DNA of 47,169 nt from positions 1 to 47,169 of the forward strand of contig JAIERG010000061.1 in assembly GCA_019747095.1 (NCBI GenBank), read 5' to 3'. A program made the translations under genes and the position numbers. Each line of letters begins with the position of its first letter. Position 1 is the first letter of the stretch. Shown in pieces: positions 33,321-42,808 of this stretch. This stretch comes from Caulobacteraceae bacterium (lineage in GTDB: Bacteria > Pseudomonadota > Alphaproteobacteria > Caulobacterales > Caulobacteraceae). A model generated the notes under the pieces. It worked only from the letters and a program-made list of their open reading frames with translations. It searched no databases and was not told where the DNA came from.

Positions 33321-34196
33321 ATGACCGAGAACGCCCTGTTTCCGCCGACCGCGCCGCCACCCCGGCGTCTGTCTGCAGGGCTCTATCTGGTCTCGACGCC
33401 TATCGGGAACCTGCGAGACATCACCCTGCGGGCTCTTGATGTTCTGGCGACCGCTGATGTCGTGCTTGCCGAGGACACGCGGGTAACCGCCAAGCTGCTT
33501 GCCGCTTATGGCCTGAAGGCGCGCCTGGAGAGGTGCGACGACCATGTTTCGGCGCGCGCGGCAGAGATCGCCGTTCAATCCATGATGAACGGCGGTGTTG
33601 TCGCCCTGGTGTCGGACGCGGGTACCCCCATGGTGTCGGATCCGGGCTTCGTTGTCGCCCGCGCAACAATATCCGCGGGGTTGCCGGTTCATCCCATTCC
33701 CGGAGCATCCAGCCTGCTCGCGGCGCTTGTGCTTTCGGGCTTGCCGGCGGACCATGTGACCTTCGTCGGCTTTCTGCCAGCCAAGTCGACCGGTCGGGTC
33801 GCCTTCCTCAATGAACTGAAGGCTGCCCGCCAGACGCTGGTCATCTTTGAGAGCGGACCCCGACTTCGAGCCAGCCTGACCGACATGGCCACGGTGCTGG
33901 GGCCTCGTCCCGCGGCTGTCTGCCGCGAGCTGACCAAGCTCTATGAGACCTGCATTCGGGGGACGCTGGATGAACTGGCCGTCAACCCGGCGCTGGACGC
34001 CCCCAAGGGCGAGATCGTCGTCGTGGTCGGACCGGGTGAAGTCGAGATGGCCAGTGCTGAAGACGCTGATGCCGCGTTGAGAGAGGCGCTAACCCGACTT
34101 GCGCCGGGCGAGGCGGCATCGGAGGTCGCCCATGCGCTCGACCTACCCAGAAAGGCGCTTTATCGGCGGGCGCTGGAACTGCAGGGTCGGGGATGA
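33321..34196 (+). CDS. rsmI: 16S rRNA (cytidine1402-2'-O)-methyltransferase
   Basis: Methylates the 2'-O of C1402 of 16S rRNA. 291 residues. Tetrapyrrole-methylase fold with family motifs LYLVSTPIGNLRDITLRAL, VVLAEDTRVTAKLL, ALVSDAGTPMVSDPG, IPGASSLLAALVLSGL and FVGFLPAKSTGR. Its stop overlaps the next gene by 4 bp. Confidence 0.96.
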   Translation: MTENALFPPTAPPPRRLSAGLYLVSTPIGNLRDITLRALDVLATADVVLAEDTRVTAKLLAAYGLKARLERCDDHVSARAAEIAVQSMMNGGVVALVSDAGTPMVSDPGFVVARATISAGLPVHPIPGASSLLAALVLSGLPADHVTFVGFLPAKSTGRVAFLNELKAARQTLVIFESGPRLRASLTDMATVLGPRPAAVCRELTKLYETCIRGTLDELAVNPALDAPKGEIVVVVGPGEVEMASAEDADAALREALTRLAPGEAASEVAHALDLPRKALYRRALELQGRG

Positions 34197-34600
34197 AGTG
34201 GTCGCGGGTCGCCCGGCCCCGGACGCCTCCTGCCATCAAGGCCGACTGGCGTCAGGCGGCGGGCGGCCGGGCCTTCAGGGACGGTCATGGTGCCGAGTGG
34301 ATCGCAGCGGCGTGGTTGGTCCTCAAGGGCTATCGCATACTTGGCTTCCGGCTGAAGGCACCGGGGGCCGAGATCGACATTCTGGCTCAAAAAGGACCCA
34401 TTCTCGCGGTCGTGGAAGTGAAGCGCCGCCGCACACCCGGTGAAGCCCGCCTCGCCTTGTCCGCCGATCAGCGCGAACGGCTCCGCCTCGCCGGGGAACG
34501 ACTGTTGCGCCAAAGACCCGGTCTCAGGGGGCTTCGTCTTCGGCTCGACATTGTTACGCTGGTGTCCGGGCGATTTCCGCGCCATCGTCGGGAACTGTAG
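34193..34600 (+). CDS. YraN family protein (UPF0102)
   Basis: A 135-residue putative nuclease-fold protein. The core is GYRILGFRLKAPGAEIDIL (Glu/Asp near 60) then ILAVVEVKRRRT, matching the restriction-enzyme-like E...D...ExK active site of the family. The rsmI-yraN gene pair with a 4-bp overlap is a common order. The cellular role is not settled. Confidence 0.93.
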   Translation: MKWSRVARPRTPPAIKADWRQAAGGRAFRDGHGAEWIAAAWLVLKGYRILGFRLKAPGAEIDILAQKGPILAVVEVKRRRTPGEARLALSADQRERLRLAGERLLRQRPGLRGLRLRLDIVTLVSGRFPRHRREL

Positions 34601-34644
34601 TTTCTCGGAAAACGGGAACGGGTCGTTCGGGGGAGGACGTCGCC

Positions 34645-35460
34645 GTGACACGGGAAAGAGCAGAGGATCTCTTGATCGCGGCAGGACATGCCGACGACGG
34701 TCGTTTTCCGCTGCTTGACGCCGCGATCGCCTGTGCACTCCATGATCACCCGCTGCGCGATGAGACGCCGGTGCGTCGGCTGGCGGACGCTGCCGCCACG
34801 CGGCTGGCCGAACGACTCAAGAGTGAAAGCCCGGATGTTGCCCTCGCCGAAACCTTGGCGGCCGACCTCGGCTTGAACGGCGACCTGCTCGGCTACAGCA
34901 ACCATGCCAGCACGGATGTCATCGACGTTTCCTCTAGGCGGCGAGGCCTTTCGGCCGCCCTGGCTGTCTTCTACCTTGATGCGGCTCGACGGGGGGGGCT
35001 CAGCGCGGCTGGTGTCGATTTCCCGAACCACTTCCTTCTGAGGATCGAGACGCGGTCGGGACCCGTGGCGCTGGACCCCTTCAGCGAGGGCCGGGTTGTA
35101 TCGCCATCCGAACTGGCGCGCCGCGCGCTCCACGCTGGCCTGACTCCGCATATCGCGGATCGCCTCGACGTTCTGATGGCACCCGTCACGGATCGTCAGG
35201 CCTTGATCCGACTCCAGAACGTGCTGTTCAGCCGGGCAATCAAGTCCGAGGACTATGAGAGGGCTGAACGGTCCGCCCTGCGCCGGGCGCTGCTTGACCC
35301 CGAGGATCATCGTCCCTGGCTGGACGTCGCCGCTGCGCGCGAGAAGCAGGGGGCCCTGACCGGGGCGCTCCATGCGCTGGCTCGGGCGCGGGCTGTATCC
35401 GGTCAGGCCGACCCCGTGGCGGAAGCAGCTTTCGACCGCATGCGGATCCGATTGAACTGA
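34645..35460 (+). CDS. SirB1-family transglutaminase-like protein
   Basis: A 271-residue protein starting with GTG at 34645. The N-terminal half has the SirB1/transglutaminase-like pattern (ALAVFYLDAARRGGLSAAGVDF, then PNHFLLRIETRSGPVALDP), where His and Asp could be the remains of a protease-like triad. The C-terminus has TPR-like repeats (AIKSEDYERAERSALRRAL, WLDVAAAREKQGALTGAL). The usual catalytic Cys is not evident, so it may be a binding protein. It sits between yraN and gshB. Confidence 0.82.
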   Translation: MTRERAEDLLIAAGHADDGRFPLLDAAIACALHDHPLRDETPVRRLADAAATRLAERLKSESPDVALAETLAADLGLNGDLLGYSNHASTDVIDVSSRRRGLSAALAVFYLDAARRGGLSAAGVDFPNHFLLRIETRSGPVALDPFSEGRVVSPSELARRALHAGLTPHIADRLDVLMAPVTDRQALIRLQNVLFSRAIKSEDYERAERSALRRALLDPEDHRPWLDVAAAREKQGALTGALHALARARAVSGQADPVAEAAFDRMRIRLN

Positions 35461-35529
35461 GCCTCGCCCTTGCGGCCTCGGTCGGGTCCGTCCATGTGCG
35501 GGCGGCGATCGCCTGATGAAGGACCTCCG

Positions 35530-36480
35530 ATGCTGAAAGTCGCCATCCAGATGGACCCCGTCGAGGGGGTCAACATTGCTTCGGACACGACCTTCTTCCT
35601 GGCGCTGGAAGCCCAGCGGCGTGGGCATCCGCTTTGGGTGTACGACTTCCGAACCCTGGCGCTGGAGGACGGAGATCTCTTCTGTCGCGCCCGTCCGGTG
35701 ACTCTGCGGCCGGTGGTCGGCGATCACGTCAGCTTCGGCGATCCGGTCCTTCTCGACCTGGGCCGAGACGTAGATGTGATCCTGATGCGCCAGGATCCGC
35801 CGTTCGACATGGCCTATGTGACGGCGACCTACCTGCTGGAGACGGTTCATCCAAGGACGCTGGTGGTCAACGATCCGGCCGAGGTCCGCTCAGCACCCGA
35901 AAAGCTGTTCGCCACGCGGTTCGAGGGGGTCCAGCCTCCGACCTTGATCAGCGCCGATCCTGTCGCCCTCGTCGATTTCCATGAACGCCATGGTGACGTG
36001 GTCCTGAAGCCGCTCCATGGCGCGGCGGGCTCCGGCGTTGTGCGACTGGGGGCCGGCGACCCGAACCTGGAGGCCTTGATTGAGATCCACGCCGCCGCCA
36101 GCCGAGATCCTCTTGTCATCCAGAAGTTCATTCCGGCGGTATCCAAGGGGGACAAGCGCATCATCCTCATCGAGGGCGAGCCGGTTGGCGCCATCAATCG
36201 CGTCCCTGCCGAAGGACAGGTCCGTTCCAATCTGCGTGTGGGCGGCACGGCCGCTCCGGTTGAACTCACGACGCGGGATCTGGAGATCTGCTCGATCATC
36301 GGGCCGGAGTTGAGGGCGCGAGGCCTGATGTTCGTCGGCATCGACGTGATCGGTGACTATCTGACCGAGATCAACGTCACCTCCCCGACGGGTGCCGTGC
36401 AGCTGAAGGCGTTCACAGGCGTGGACGCGGCGGCAATCCTGTGGGACGCCATTGAGGCAAGACGCACGCCAAACGCGTAA
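35530..36480 (+). CDS. gshB: Glutathione synthetase
   Basis: Ligates glycine to gamma-glutamylcysteine with ATP. 316 residues from ATG 35530, normal length. Family motifs: [41 protein letters not shown] (read in part), [53 protein letters not shown] and [13 protein letters not shown]. It stands before comM with a 60-bp gap. Confidence 0.96.
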   Translation: MLKVAIQMDPVEGVNIASDTTFFLALEAQRRGHPLWVYDFRTLALEDGDLFCRARPVTLRPVVGDHVSFGDPVLLDLGRDVDVILMRQDPPFDMAYVTATYLLETVHPRTLVVNDPAEVRSAPEKLFATRFEGVQPPTLISADPVALVDFHERHGDVVLKPLHGAAGSGVVRLGAGDPNLEALIEIHAAASRDPLVIQKFIPAVSKGDKRIILIEGEPVGAINRVPAEGQVRSNLRVGGTAAPVELTTRDLEICSIIGPELRARGLMFVGIDVIGDYLTEINVTSPTGAVQLKAFTGVDAAAILWDAIEARRTPNA

Positions 36481-36540
36481 CGCCGCTCTTGCAAAGGTCG
36501 TAAGTTCATGGTCTGTTCTCCTCGCTGAAGGAGGACGCCC

Positions 36541-38118
36541 ATGCTGGCGAGCATCGCGACCGTGGCGTTCGAGGGGGTCGAAGCGCGCCGCGTCGACGTC
36601 CAGGTACAGCTCGTCGGTAACGACGGACCGACCATCTTCTCCATTGTCGGACTGCCGGACAAGGCGGTTGCAGAAAGCCGGGAGCGAGTGCGGGGTGCCT
36701 TCGCCGGGATCGGCCTGGCGCTTCCGCCCAAGCGGATCATCGCCAACCTGGCTCCCGCCGATCTGCCCAAGGAAGGTAGCCACTTCGATCTTCCGATCGC
36801 TCTCGCCTTGCTCGCGGCACTTGGCGTCATGCCGCCGGATGCGCTGAACGGCTGGGCCGCGCTCGGCGAGTTGGGACTGGACGGGCGGATTCAACCCGTG
36901 GGCGGAACGCTTCCCGCCGCGGTCGCGGCCTCGGCCATGGGCCTGGGCCTTATCTGTCCCGAAGCGAACGGGCCGGAGGCGGCCTGGGCTGGCGATGTCT
37001 CCATCCTGGCACCCCGTTCGCTCATCGGTCTCATCAACCACTTCAAGGGAACCCAGGTGCTCCGCGCGCCCGCCGCAGGGCCGGTCACATCGGGGACGGG
37101 CGTACCGGACCTGAGAGAGGTCAAGGGGCAGGAAAGCGCCAAGCGGGCGCTGGAGGTGGCCGCAGCCGGGGGTCACAACCTCCTGTTCGTCGGCCCACCC
37201 GGATCGGGCAAGTCGATGATGGCCCAGCGTTTGCCGGGGCTTCTGCCGCCGCTGACGCCGCAGGAACTGCTGGAGACCTCCATGGTCTGGTCCGTCGCTG
37301 GCCTGATCGAGCGAGGCACCCTGACGCGCGAGCGGCCGTTCCGCGCTCCCCACCATTCGGCCTCGATGGCCGCCCTGACCGGCGGGGGATTGCGCGCCAA
37401 GCCGGGCGAGGCGTCTCTCGCCCATAATGGCGTGCTCTTCCTCGACGAACTGCCCGAGTATTCGGCCCAGGCGCTCGACAGCCTGCGCCAGCCGCTCGAG
37501 ACCGGCGAAATCGTCGTCGCGCGGGCCAATGCCCATGTCCGCTACCCGGCGCGGTTCCAGCTGGTCGCCGCCATGAACCCTTGCCGCTGCGGGCTTGGCG
37601 GCGCTGGCAAGGGAGCCTGCGGCAAGGCCCCGCGCTGTCAGAGGGATTACCAGAATCGCATTTCGGGACCGATGTTCGACCGCATTGACCTGACGGTCGA
37701 GACACCGCCTGTGACGGCTGCCGATATGGCTCTTCCGCCACCCGCTGAGGGCACGGCTGAGGCGGCCGACCGCGTCGGGGTCGCTCGGGCGATGCAGGAG
37801 GAGCGTGTTCGCGAGGCGGGTCTCGACCCGCTTCAGGCCTTGAACGCCCGAGCCAACGGAGAGACGCTCGACCGCTTCGCCCGGCCGGATGAGGCGGGGC
37901 GGGCGCTCTTGATGCGGGCTGGCGAGGCCGGCGGACTGACGGCGCGAGGCTGGACGCGCACGCTGCGGCTGGCCCGCACCATCGCTGACCTTGAAGGTTC
38001 GACCGGCGTGCTGCGCCGCCATATCGCCGAGGCCCTGATCTATCGCCGCTCGACCGTGGGGGCCCAGGCCGACTTCGAGCGTCAGGATGGGGGGCGGGCA
38101 GAGGTTCGGGCCTGGTGA
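36541..38118 (+). CDS. comM: YifB/ComM family Mg-chelatase-like AAA ATPase
   Basis: A 525-residue AAA+ helicase-type protein; ComM assists branch migration in natural transformation. The N-terminal ChlI-like domain (FSIVGLPDKAVAESRERVR) is followed by Walker A GPPGSGKSMMAQR near 217, APHHSASMAALTGGG near 268, Walker B GVLFLDELPEYS near 297, a zinc-like CRCGLGGAGKGACGKAPRC block near 353, and sensor regions. AAGGAGG six bases before the ATG is a near-perfect ribosome site. Confidence 0.95.
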   Translation: MLASIATVAFEGVEARRVDVQVQLVGNDGPTIFSIVGLPDKAVAESRERVRGAFAGIGLALPPKRIIANLAPADLPKEGSHFDLPIALALLAALGVMPPDALNGWAALGELGLDGRIQPVGGTLPAAVAASAMGLGLICPEANGPEAAWAGDVSILAPRSLIGLINHFKGTQVLRAPAAGPVTSGTGVPDLREVKGQESAKRALEVAAAGGHNLLFVGPPGSGKSMMAQRLPGLLPPLTPQELLETSMVWSVAGLIERGTLTRERPFRAPHHSASMAALTGGGLRAKPGEASLAHNGVLFLDELPEYSAQALDSLRQPLETGEIVVARANAHVRYPARFQLVAAMNPCRCGLGGAGKGACGKAPRCQRDYQNRISGPMFDRIDLTVETPPVTAADMALPPPAEGTAEAADRVGVARAMQEERVREAGLDPLQALNARANGETLDRFARPDEAGRALLMRAGEAGGLTARGWTRTLRLARTIADLEGSTGVLRRHIAEALIYRRSTVGAQADFERQDGGRAEVRAW

Positions 38119-38205
38119 ACCTGACCGTCCGGGCAAGGCTTACCGATTTTTCACGGGCTCGCCTGATCACGGCAGTCTAGCGTTCCACCCGGAAGGGGGT
38201 GTTTC

Positions 38206-39483
38206 ATGACCGATGCTTCGCTAACCCAGGTCTCTAGGAAGGCGCTGGTGGCGGCTCTGGTGACTGTCACTCTTGGTGCTTCAGCCCTTCCGGTTCTGGC
38301 TAAAGAGCGTTCCGACCCAACATTCCGCTTGGAAGACGTGACAGACAGTCACCTGCCGGACTCTCCGCTTCGCAACAGCATGGACGTTGGCGTGGCAGAC
38401 CTGGACGGCGACGGCGATCCTGACCTTGTGGTCCCGCAGGAGTTTCTCAAGAACAAGCTGTTGCTGAATGCTGGCGACGGCCGCTTCACCGACGCTTCGG
38501 ATCATCTGCCGCCGCTGGATCCGGCGGAGCTCGCGGGCGGGCCGCCGCAACTGTCGGGTCCACTCGCCGGGCATGACAGCGAGGACGTGTCGATCGTCGA
38601 CCTGGATGGCGACGGCGTTCTGGATCTTGTCATTGTGTCCGAGGACGATATCCGGCTGGGTCGTGCGCCGGTTCATGAACGTTATCGCGGCCTGGGCGGC
38701 GGTCGTTTCGAACGGATCCCCGGACTTCCGGACACAGAAGCCGACGCTGTCGCTCATGGCGATGTCGACGGGGATGGTGACCCGGACATTGTCGTCGCCG
38801 GTGCCGGTCAGGATCGGCTGCTCATCAACCACGGTGGCGTTCTGACTGATGAAACCGAGGCCCGTCTGCCGCGCGAAGCGGCAGTGACGCAGGATCTTGA
38901 GCTGGCGGATCTGGACGGAGATGGTGATCTCGACGCCGTGCTTGGCCAGGAAGGGGGCCACGCCTTGTGGCTCAATGATGGGAGCGGCCGCTTTCTTGAC
39001 GCCTCAGATCGCCTGCCGCGATCCGGTAATGTCGAGGCCCGCAAGGTGACCCCGGCCGACATCGATGGCGACGGCGACCTGGACCTGTATTTCAGCCATG
39101 TCGGCTGGCAGGGCCGTACGCCTCAGGACCTGTTGCTGATCAACGACGGATCGGCGCGCTTCGTCGACGAGACGGCCGACCGCATCCCGGAGGAAACCGG
39201 CACCACGCTGGTCGCCCGCTTCGCCGACCTGGATGGCGATGGCGACCTTGATCTTGTCCGTGGCGAAGTGGGTCCCGTGACCGTCTGGAGCAACGACGGT
39301 CATGGGCGGTTCGTCGACGTCAGCGATCAGGTGATGGCCGACCGGGCCCCGGGCGTGAACATCGCCCTTGCGCTTCATGACTTCGATGGGGACGGCCGTA
39401 TCGATCTGTATCTGGGTCAGCTGCGCGCGGGAAATCCCGACCCTGCAATACGCGATAGACTCTTTCTCAACCGCGTCGGTTGA
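38206..39483 (+). CDS. Secreted FG-GAP/VCBS repeat protein
   Basis: A 425-residue exported protein: N-terminal hydrophobic stretch (ALVAALVTVTLGASALPVLA), then repeats with the calcium-type signature DLDGDGDPDLVV, including DVDGDGDPDIVVAG, DLDGDGDLDAVLG, DIDGDGDLDLYFS and DLDGDGDLDLVRG. Between them lie LLINHGG- or DGSGRFLDAS-type strands. This is an integrin-alpha-like beta-propeller built from about seven blades. The role is unknown; surface binding or calcium-dependent stability is likely. Confidence 0.9.
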   Translation: MTDASLTQVSRKALVAALVTVTLGASALPVLAKERSDPTFRLEDVTDSHLPDSPLRNSMDVGVADLDGDGDPDLVVPQEFLKNKLLLNAGDGRFTDASDHLPPLDPAELAGGPPQLSGPLAGHDSEDVSIVDLDGDGVLDLVIVSEDDIRLGRAPVHERYRGLGGGRFERIPGLPDTEADAVAHGDVDGDGDPDIVVAGAGQDRLLINHGGVLTDETEARLPREAAVTQDLELADLDGDGDLDAVLGQEGGHALWLNDGSGRFLDASDRLPRSGNVEARKVTPADIDGDGDLDLYFSHVGWQGRTPQDLLLINDGSARFVDETADRIPEETGTTLVARFADLDGDGDLDLVRGEVGPVTVWSNDGHGRFVDVSDQVMADRAPGVNIALALHDFDGDGRIDLYLGQLRAGNPDPAIRDRLFLNRVG

Positions 39484-39534
39484 ACCGTCCTTAAGCCAAA
39501 GGGCCGCATGCTCCTCCTTCACGGGAGGACCGCC

Positions 39535-41088
39535 ATGGCGCGACGGCGCGGAACGGGCGACAGAAACACGCCGACGACCGAGGTCGGGGCAGGCGGTGCT
39601 GATCCGTTTCTGCGGCTGATGAGCCACGAGATGCGCACGCCGCTGAACGGCGTGATTGGCATGCTCGGCCTCCTGACCCGGACCCGGCTGGATGGGGCCC
39701 AACGGGCCTATGCCGAGGCCGCAAAGGATTCGGCCGAGCATCTGTTGGGACTGGTCAATGACCTGCTCGACTATGCCCGCCTTGAGGTGGGAAAACTTGA
39801 GTTCGATCCGGCCCCAGTCGATCCAGAGTCGCTGGTGCGGGGCGTGGCGGAGCTGCTGAGCCCGCGCGCCCACGACAAGGGACTGGAGATCGTCTGGTCG
39901 GTTGCAGCTGACGTGCCTGAGATTCTGGCCGACGAAGGCCGGCTGCGGCAGGTGCTGTTCAATCTGGCGGGCAACGCCGTGAAGTTCACGGAACGCGGCG
40001 GCGTGCATATCGGGGTCGAGCGCGCGGGCGGAACGGATCGTCGGCCAGTGCTGGCCTTCGTGATCGACGATACCGGTCCGGGCGTACCGGTTGAAGCGAG
40101 GCGGAGAATCTTCGAGGAATTCGGCCATGTCGACGCGTCCGACGCCACACGTCACGACGGTGCCGGCCTCGGCCTGGCGGTGGTTCAGCGTCTGGCCGAG
40201 GCCATGAAGGGCAAGGTCTCGGTCTCCGATCGCCCCAAGACCGACGGGCGTGGCGGATCCCGGTTCCGGTTCCAGGCTCCGTTTGACGCGTCTCCCGGCG
40301 CTTCTATTCGTCCGGCCACCCTTTTCGGGCTGAAGATCGCAGTGCGGTCGCCGGACCCGTTTGTCACGGAGGCGGCGCGGGCCCAGCTGATCGCCAGTGG
40401 CGCGACGATCACCGCCGATGCTGCGGAGGCCACCCTGATCGATCACGCCGAAGCCGCGGCGCAGGGGCGAACCCTTGCCGACTTACCGGCAACCGGACGA
40501 GGTATCGTGCTGCTGAAACCGTCGGAGCGGGACCTGATCGCTCGGTATCGCGCGGCGGGGTTCCACGGCTATCTGATCAAGCCGCTTCGCCGGGCCTCGG
40601 TGGTGGAGCGGGTGCTCGCGGCCTGCGCCAGCGATGCGCATCACGCCGGAGCGCGCGCCGCGGCACCAGAAGACGACCGCGTCCTGCCCGTGCGGTTCGC
40701 TGGCACACGCGTTCTTCTGGCGGAGGATAATCCGGTGGGTGCCCTGCTGGCCCGGACGCTTCTCAGGCGTGAGGGCTGTGTGGTCGAGACGGCGGGCACG
40801 GGCCGCGAGGTGATCGAGGCGCTGAAGCGGGCACGCTATGATCTGGTCTTCATGGATATGCGCATGCCGGGAATGGATGGACCCGAGGCGACACGCGCCA
40901 TTCGGGCCTCCGGCGACCACACGCCCATCGTCGCCCTGACCGCCAATGCCTTCGAGGAGGACCGCCGGGCCTGCCTGGAGGCGGGCATGAATGATCATCT
41001 GGTCAAGCCACTGGAACTGGAAGCGCTTCGCGCCGCGCTCGCCCGCTGGACGACGGGGGACATCCGCGCCAAGGTCGTCGCCGTTTAG
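39535..41088 (+). CDS. Hybrid histidine kinase with a degenerate middle receiver
   Basis: A 517-residue soluble hybrid kinase. HisKA has [17 protein letters not shown] (phospho-His near 34); HATPase has [11 protein letters not shown] and DTGPGVP. After it comes a receiver-like domain (about 262-370) that has lost the acidic pair, then a full C-terminal receiver with [15 protein letters not shown], phospho-Asp in [13 protein letters not shown] and Lys in DHLVKPLE. No membrane segment precedes the kinase, so its input must be cytoplasmic or come through a partner. GGGAGG six bases before ATG 39535 supports that start over 39508. Confidence 0.93.
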   Translation: MARRRGTGDRNTPTTEVGAGGADPFLRLMSHEMRTPLNGVIGMLGLLTRTRLDGAQRAYAEAAKDSAEHLLGLVNDLLDYARLEVGKLEFDPAPVDPESLVRGVAELLSPRAHDKGLEIVWSVAADVPEILADEGRLRQVLFNLAGNAVKFTERGGVHIGVERAGGTDRRPVLAFVIDDTGPGVPVEARRRIFEEFGHVDASDATRHDGAGLGLAVVQRLAEAMKGKVSVSDRPKTDGRGGSRFRFQAPFDASPGASIRPATLFGLKIAVRSPDPFVTEAARAQLIASGATITADAAEATLIDHAEAAAQGRTLADLPATGRGIVLLKPSERDLIARYRAAGFHGYLIKPLRRASVVERVLAACASDAHHAGARAAAPEDDRVLPVRFAGTRVLLAEDNPVGALLARTLLRREGCVVETAGTGREVIEALKRARYDLVFMDMRMPGMDGPEATRAIRASGDHTPIVALTANAFEEDRRACLEAGMNDHLVKPLELEALRAALARWTTGDIRAKVVAV

Positions 41089-41136
41089 GCCAGCCGCCTC
41101 TGAAGCGGCGGCCTTCGAGGATGAGACCGCTGCACC

Positions 41137-42804
41137 ATGACCGTTCCCGCTCCCGAAGTCGCCGCGACCGACGTCAAGCCCAAGGGATTGGGCGTGCTGA
41201 AGGCCGCGTTCCGCGAGCGGCGAACGCTGGCGATGTTGCTCCTCGGCTTCTCGGCAGGACTGCCCTTTGCCATGTTGATCGGTACGCTGAACGCTTGGCT
41301 GGATGCGGCGGGCGTGTCGATCGCAACGATCGGTATCCTGAGCTGGATCGGCCTGTTCGGGGCGTTTCGCTTCCTGTGGTCGCCGGCCGTAGGGTGGACG
41401 CCGCCGGTAATCGGGAGGCGATTCGGGCGGCGGCGCAGCTGGCTTCTCGTGCTCCAGCTCATCATCGCCGTCGCCCTGGCCCTAGTCGCGGTATCGCGAC
41501 CTGAGAGTGGTGTGTTGGGGCCGTTGGCGCTAGGCGCAGCACTCGGTGCGTTCGCCTTCGCGACGCAGGATATCGTAATCGACGCTTGGCGGATCGAGGT
41601 AGCGGATGAACGTGTGCCTATCGATCTGCTGTCGACCATCTACCAGCTTGGATACCGGACGGCAGCACTGGCGGGGGGTGCCGGTGCTCTTCTGCTGGCC
41701 GACGCGATTGGCTGGCCTGGCGTCTTCGTGACCGCGGCGCTTCTGATGGGGCTGGGTCTGATCGGCACGCTGATCGCGCCGGAGCCTCAGCCGGTGTCCC
41801 GCGAGCAGGTGGCCAAGGAGCGGAAGGGGTCCCCGACGCTAAGGATGGCGGTGCTGGGCGCGACGCTTCTGGCCTGGGGGTGGGCGGCCTTCATGCTGGT
41901 CCAGTTCATGGTGACGGCCCTGACCACCAATCCGGCTCCAAGCGCACGGGAATTCACGACGACGTGGGGGCCGTGGATCGTAGCGGCGACTGTCATCCTG
42001 CCGGCCGCCCTGTCGGGTTTGATCGTCTGGAAGGGGCGGGCGGCGACTGCGGCGGAGGGTGCGGCACCCGCGAGCTTCTTCGATACCCTGTATGATGCGA
42101 TCCTGGCTCCTCTGGTCGAACTGATGGGGCGGCTGGGTTGGGGTGCGGTGATCGTGCTGTGTCTGATCCTGACCTATCGGATCACCGACGGTGTCTGGGG
42201 TCCATTCGCCTTTCCCTTCTACATGGGCGACACGGGCGGGGCGCTGGGCCACACCAATGCCGAGGTGGCGCTGGCGTCCAAGACCTTTGGCGTCATCATG
42301 ACCATCGTGGGCATCGCGCTTGGGGGTTGGGCATTGCTCGTGATTGGGCGGATGTGGAGCCTGCTGCTCGGTGCCATAGTCACCTCGGCGACCAATCTGC
42401 TGTTCGTGGACCTGGCACAGGGCGCCCCGAACGTGCATGCCTTCATGTCGACGACGGGGCTTTACGCACTGTTCGGAGCCTTTCAGATCGGCGAGCCCCT
42501 GGCGCGGTTGATGCTGGTGATCGCGGGTGAGAACATTGCTGGCGGCTTCGCGGGTGCGGCCTTCGTGGCCTATCTTTCGGCCCTGTCGAACAGAATGTTC
42601 GGAGCCGTCCAGTTTGCGGTCTTCATCTCTCTGGCGCTCCTGATCGGTACCCTGGGGCGCGGTGCGCTCGGGGAAATCGTCGAGATAGAGGGCTTCGCCT
42701 CCATGTTCATTATCGCCGCATGGCTGGGCCTGTTGGCGATCGTCTTCGTTCTGGTCGAGTGGGTGCGGCTGGGACTGGAGGCGAGGAAGGCCCCCGCCGC
42801 CTGA
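41137..42804 (+). CDS. AmpG-like MFS permease
   Basis: A 555-residue transporter with about 12-14 membrane helices. The start TLAMLLLGFSAGLPFAML and the block FLWSPAVG match AmpG, which brings anhydromuropeptides from the periplasm to the cytoplasm for wall recycling. GAFAFATQDIVIDAWR near 132 is the family signature. The start ATG is at 41137. It converges on maeB with a 4-bp gap. Confidence 0.9.
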   Translation: MTVPAPEVAATDVKPKGLGVLKAAFRERRTLAMLLLGFSAGLPFAMLIGTLNAWLDAAGVSIATIGILSWIGLFGAFRFLWSPAVGWTPPVIGRRFGRRRSWLLVLQLIIAVALALVAVSRPESGVLGPLALGAALGAFAFATQDIVIDAWRIEVADERVPIDLLSTIYQLGYRTAALAGGAGALLLADAIGWPGVFVTAALLMGLGLIGTLIAPEPQPVSREQVAKERKGSPTLRMAVLGATLLAWGWAAFMLVQFMVTALTTNPAPSAREFTTTWGPWIVAATVILPAALSGLIVWKGRAATAAEGAAPASFFDTLYDAILAPLVELMGRLGWGAVIVLCLILTYRITDGVWGPFAFPFYMGDTGGALGHTNAEVALASKTFGVIMTIVGIALGGWALLVIGRMWSLLLGAIVTSATNLLFVDLAQGAPNVHAFMSTTGLYALFGAFQIGEPLARLMLVIAGENIAGGFAGAAFVAYLSALSNRMFGAVQFAVFISLALLIGTLGRGALGEIVEIEGFASMFIIAAWLGLLAIVFVLVEWVRLGLEARKAPAA

Positions 42805-42808
42805 CCCC

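Noticed and set aside
34468-35850. 460-codon minus-strand frame opposite the SirB1-like and gshB genes
   Set aside because: It spans several real genes on the other strand and has no recognisable domain.
35890-38136. 748-codon minus-strand frame opposite gshB and comM
   Set aside because: It runs antisense through two clear genes and has low-complexity Arg/Gly/Gln composition typical of shadow frames in high-GC DNA.
38401-39420. Repeat array at DNA level (possible CRISPR-like or VNTR)
   Set aside because: The recurrence is of protein motif DLDGDGD in an FG-GAP protein; spacing and intervening sequence vary, and there are no direct DNA repeats of CRISPR type.
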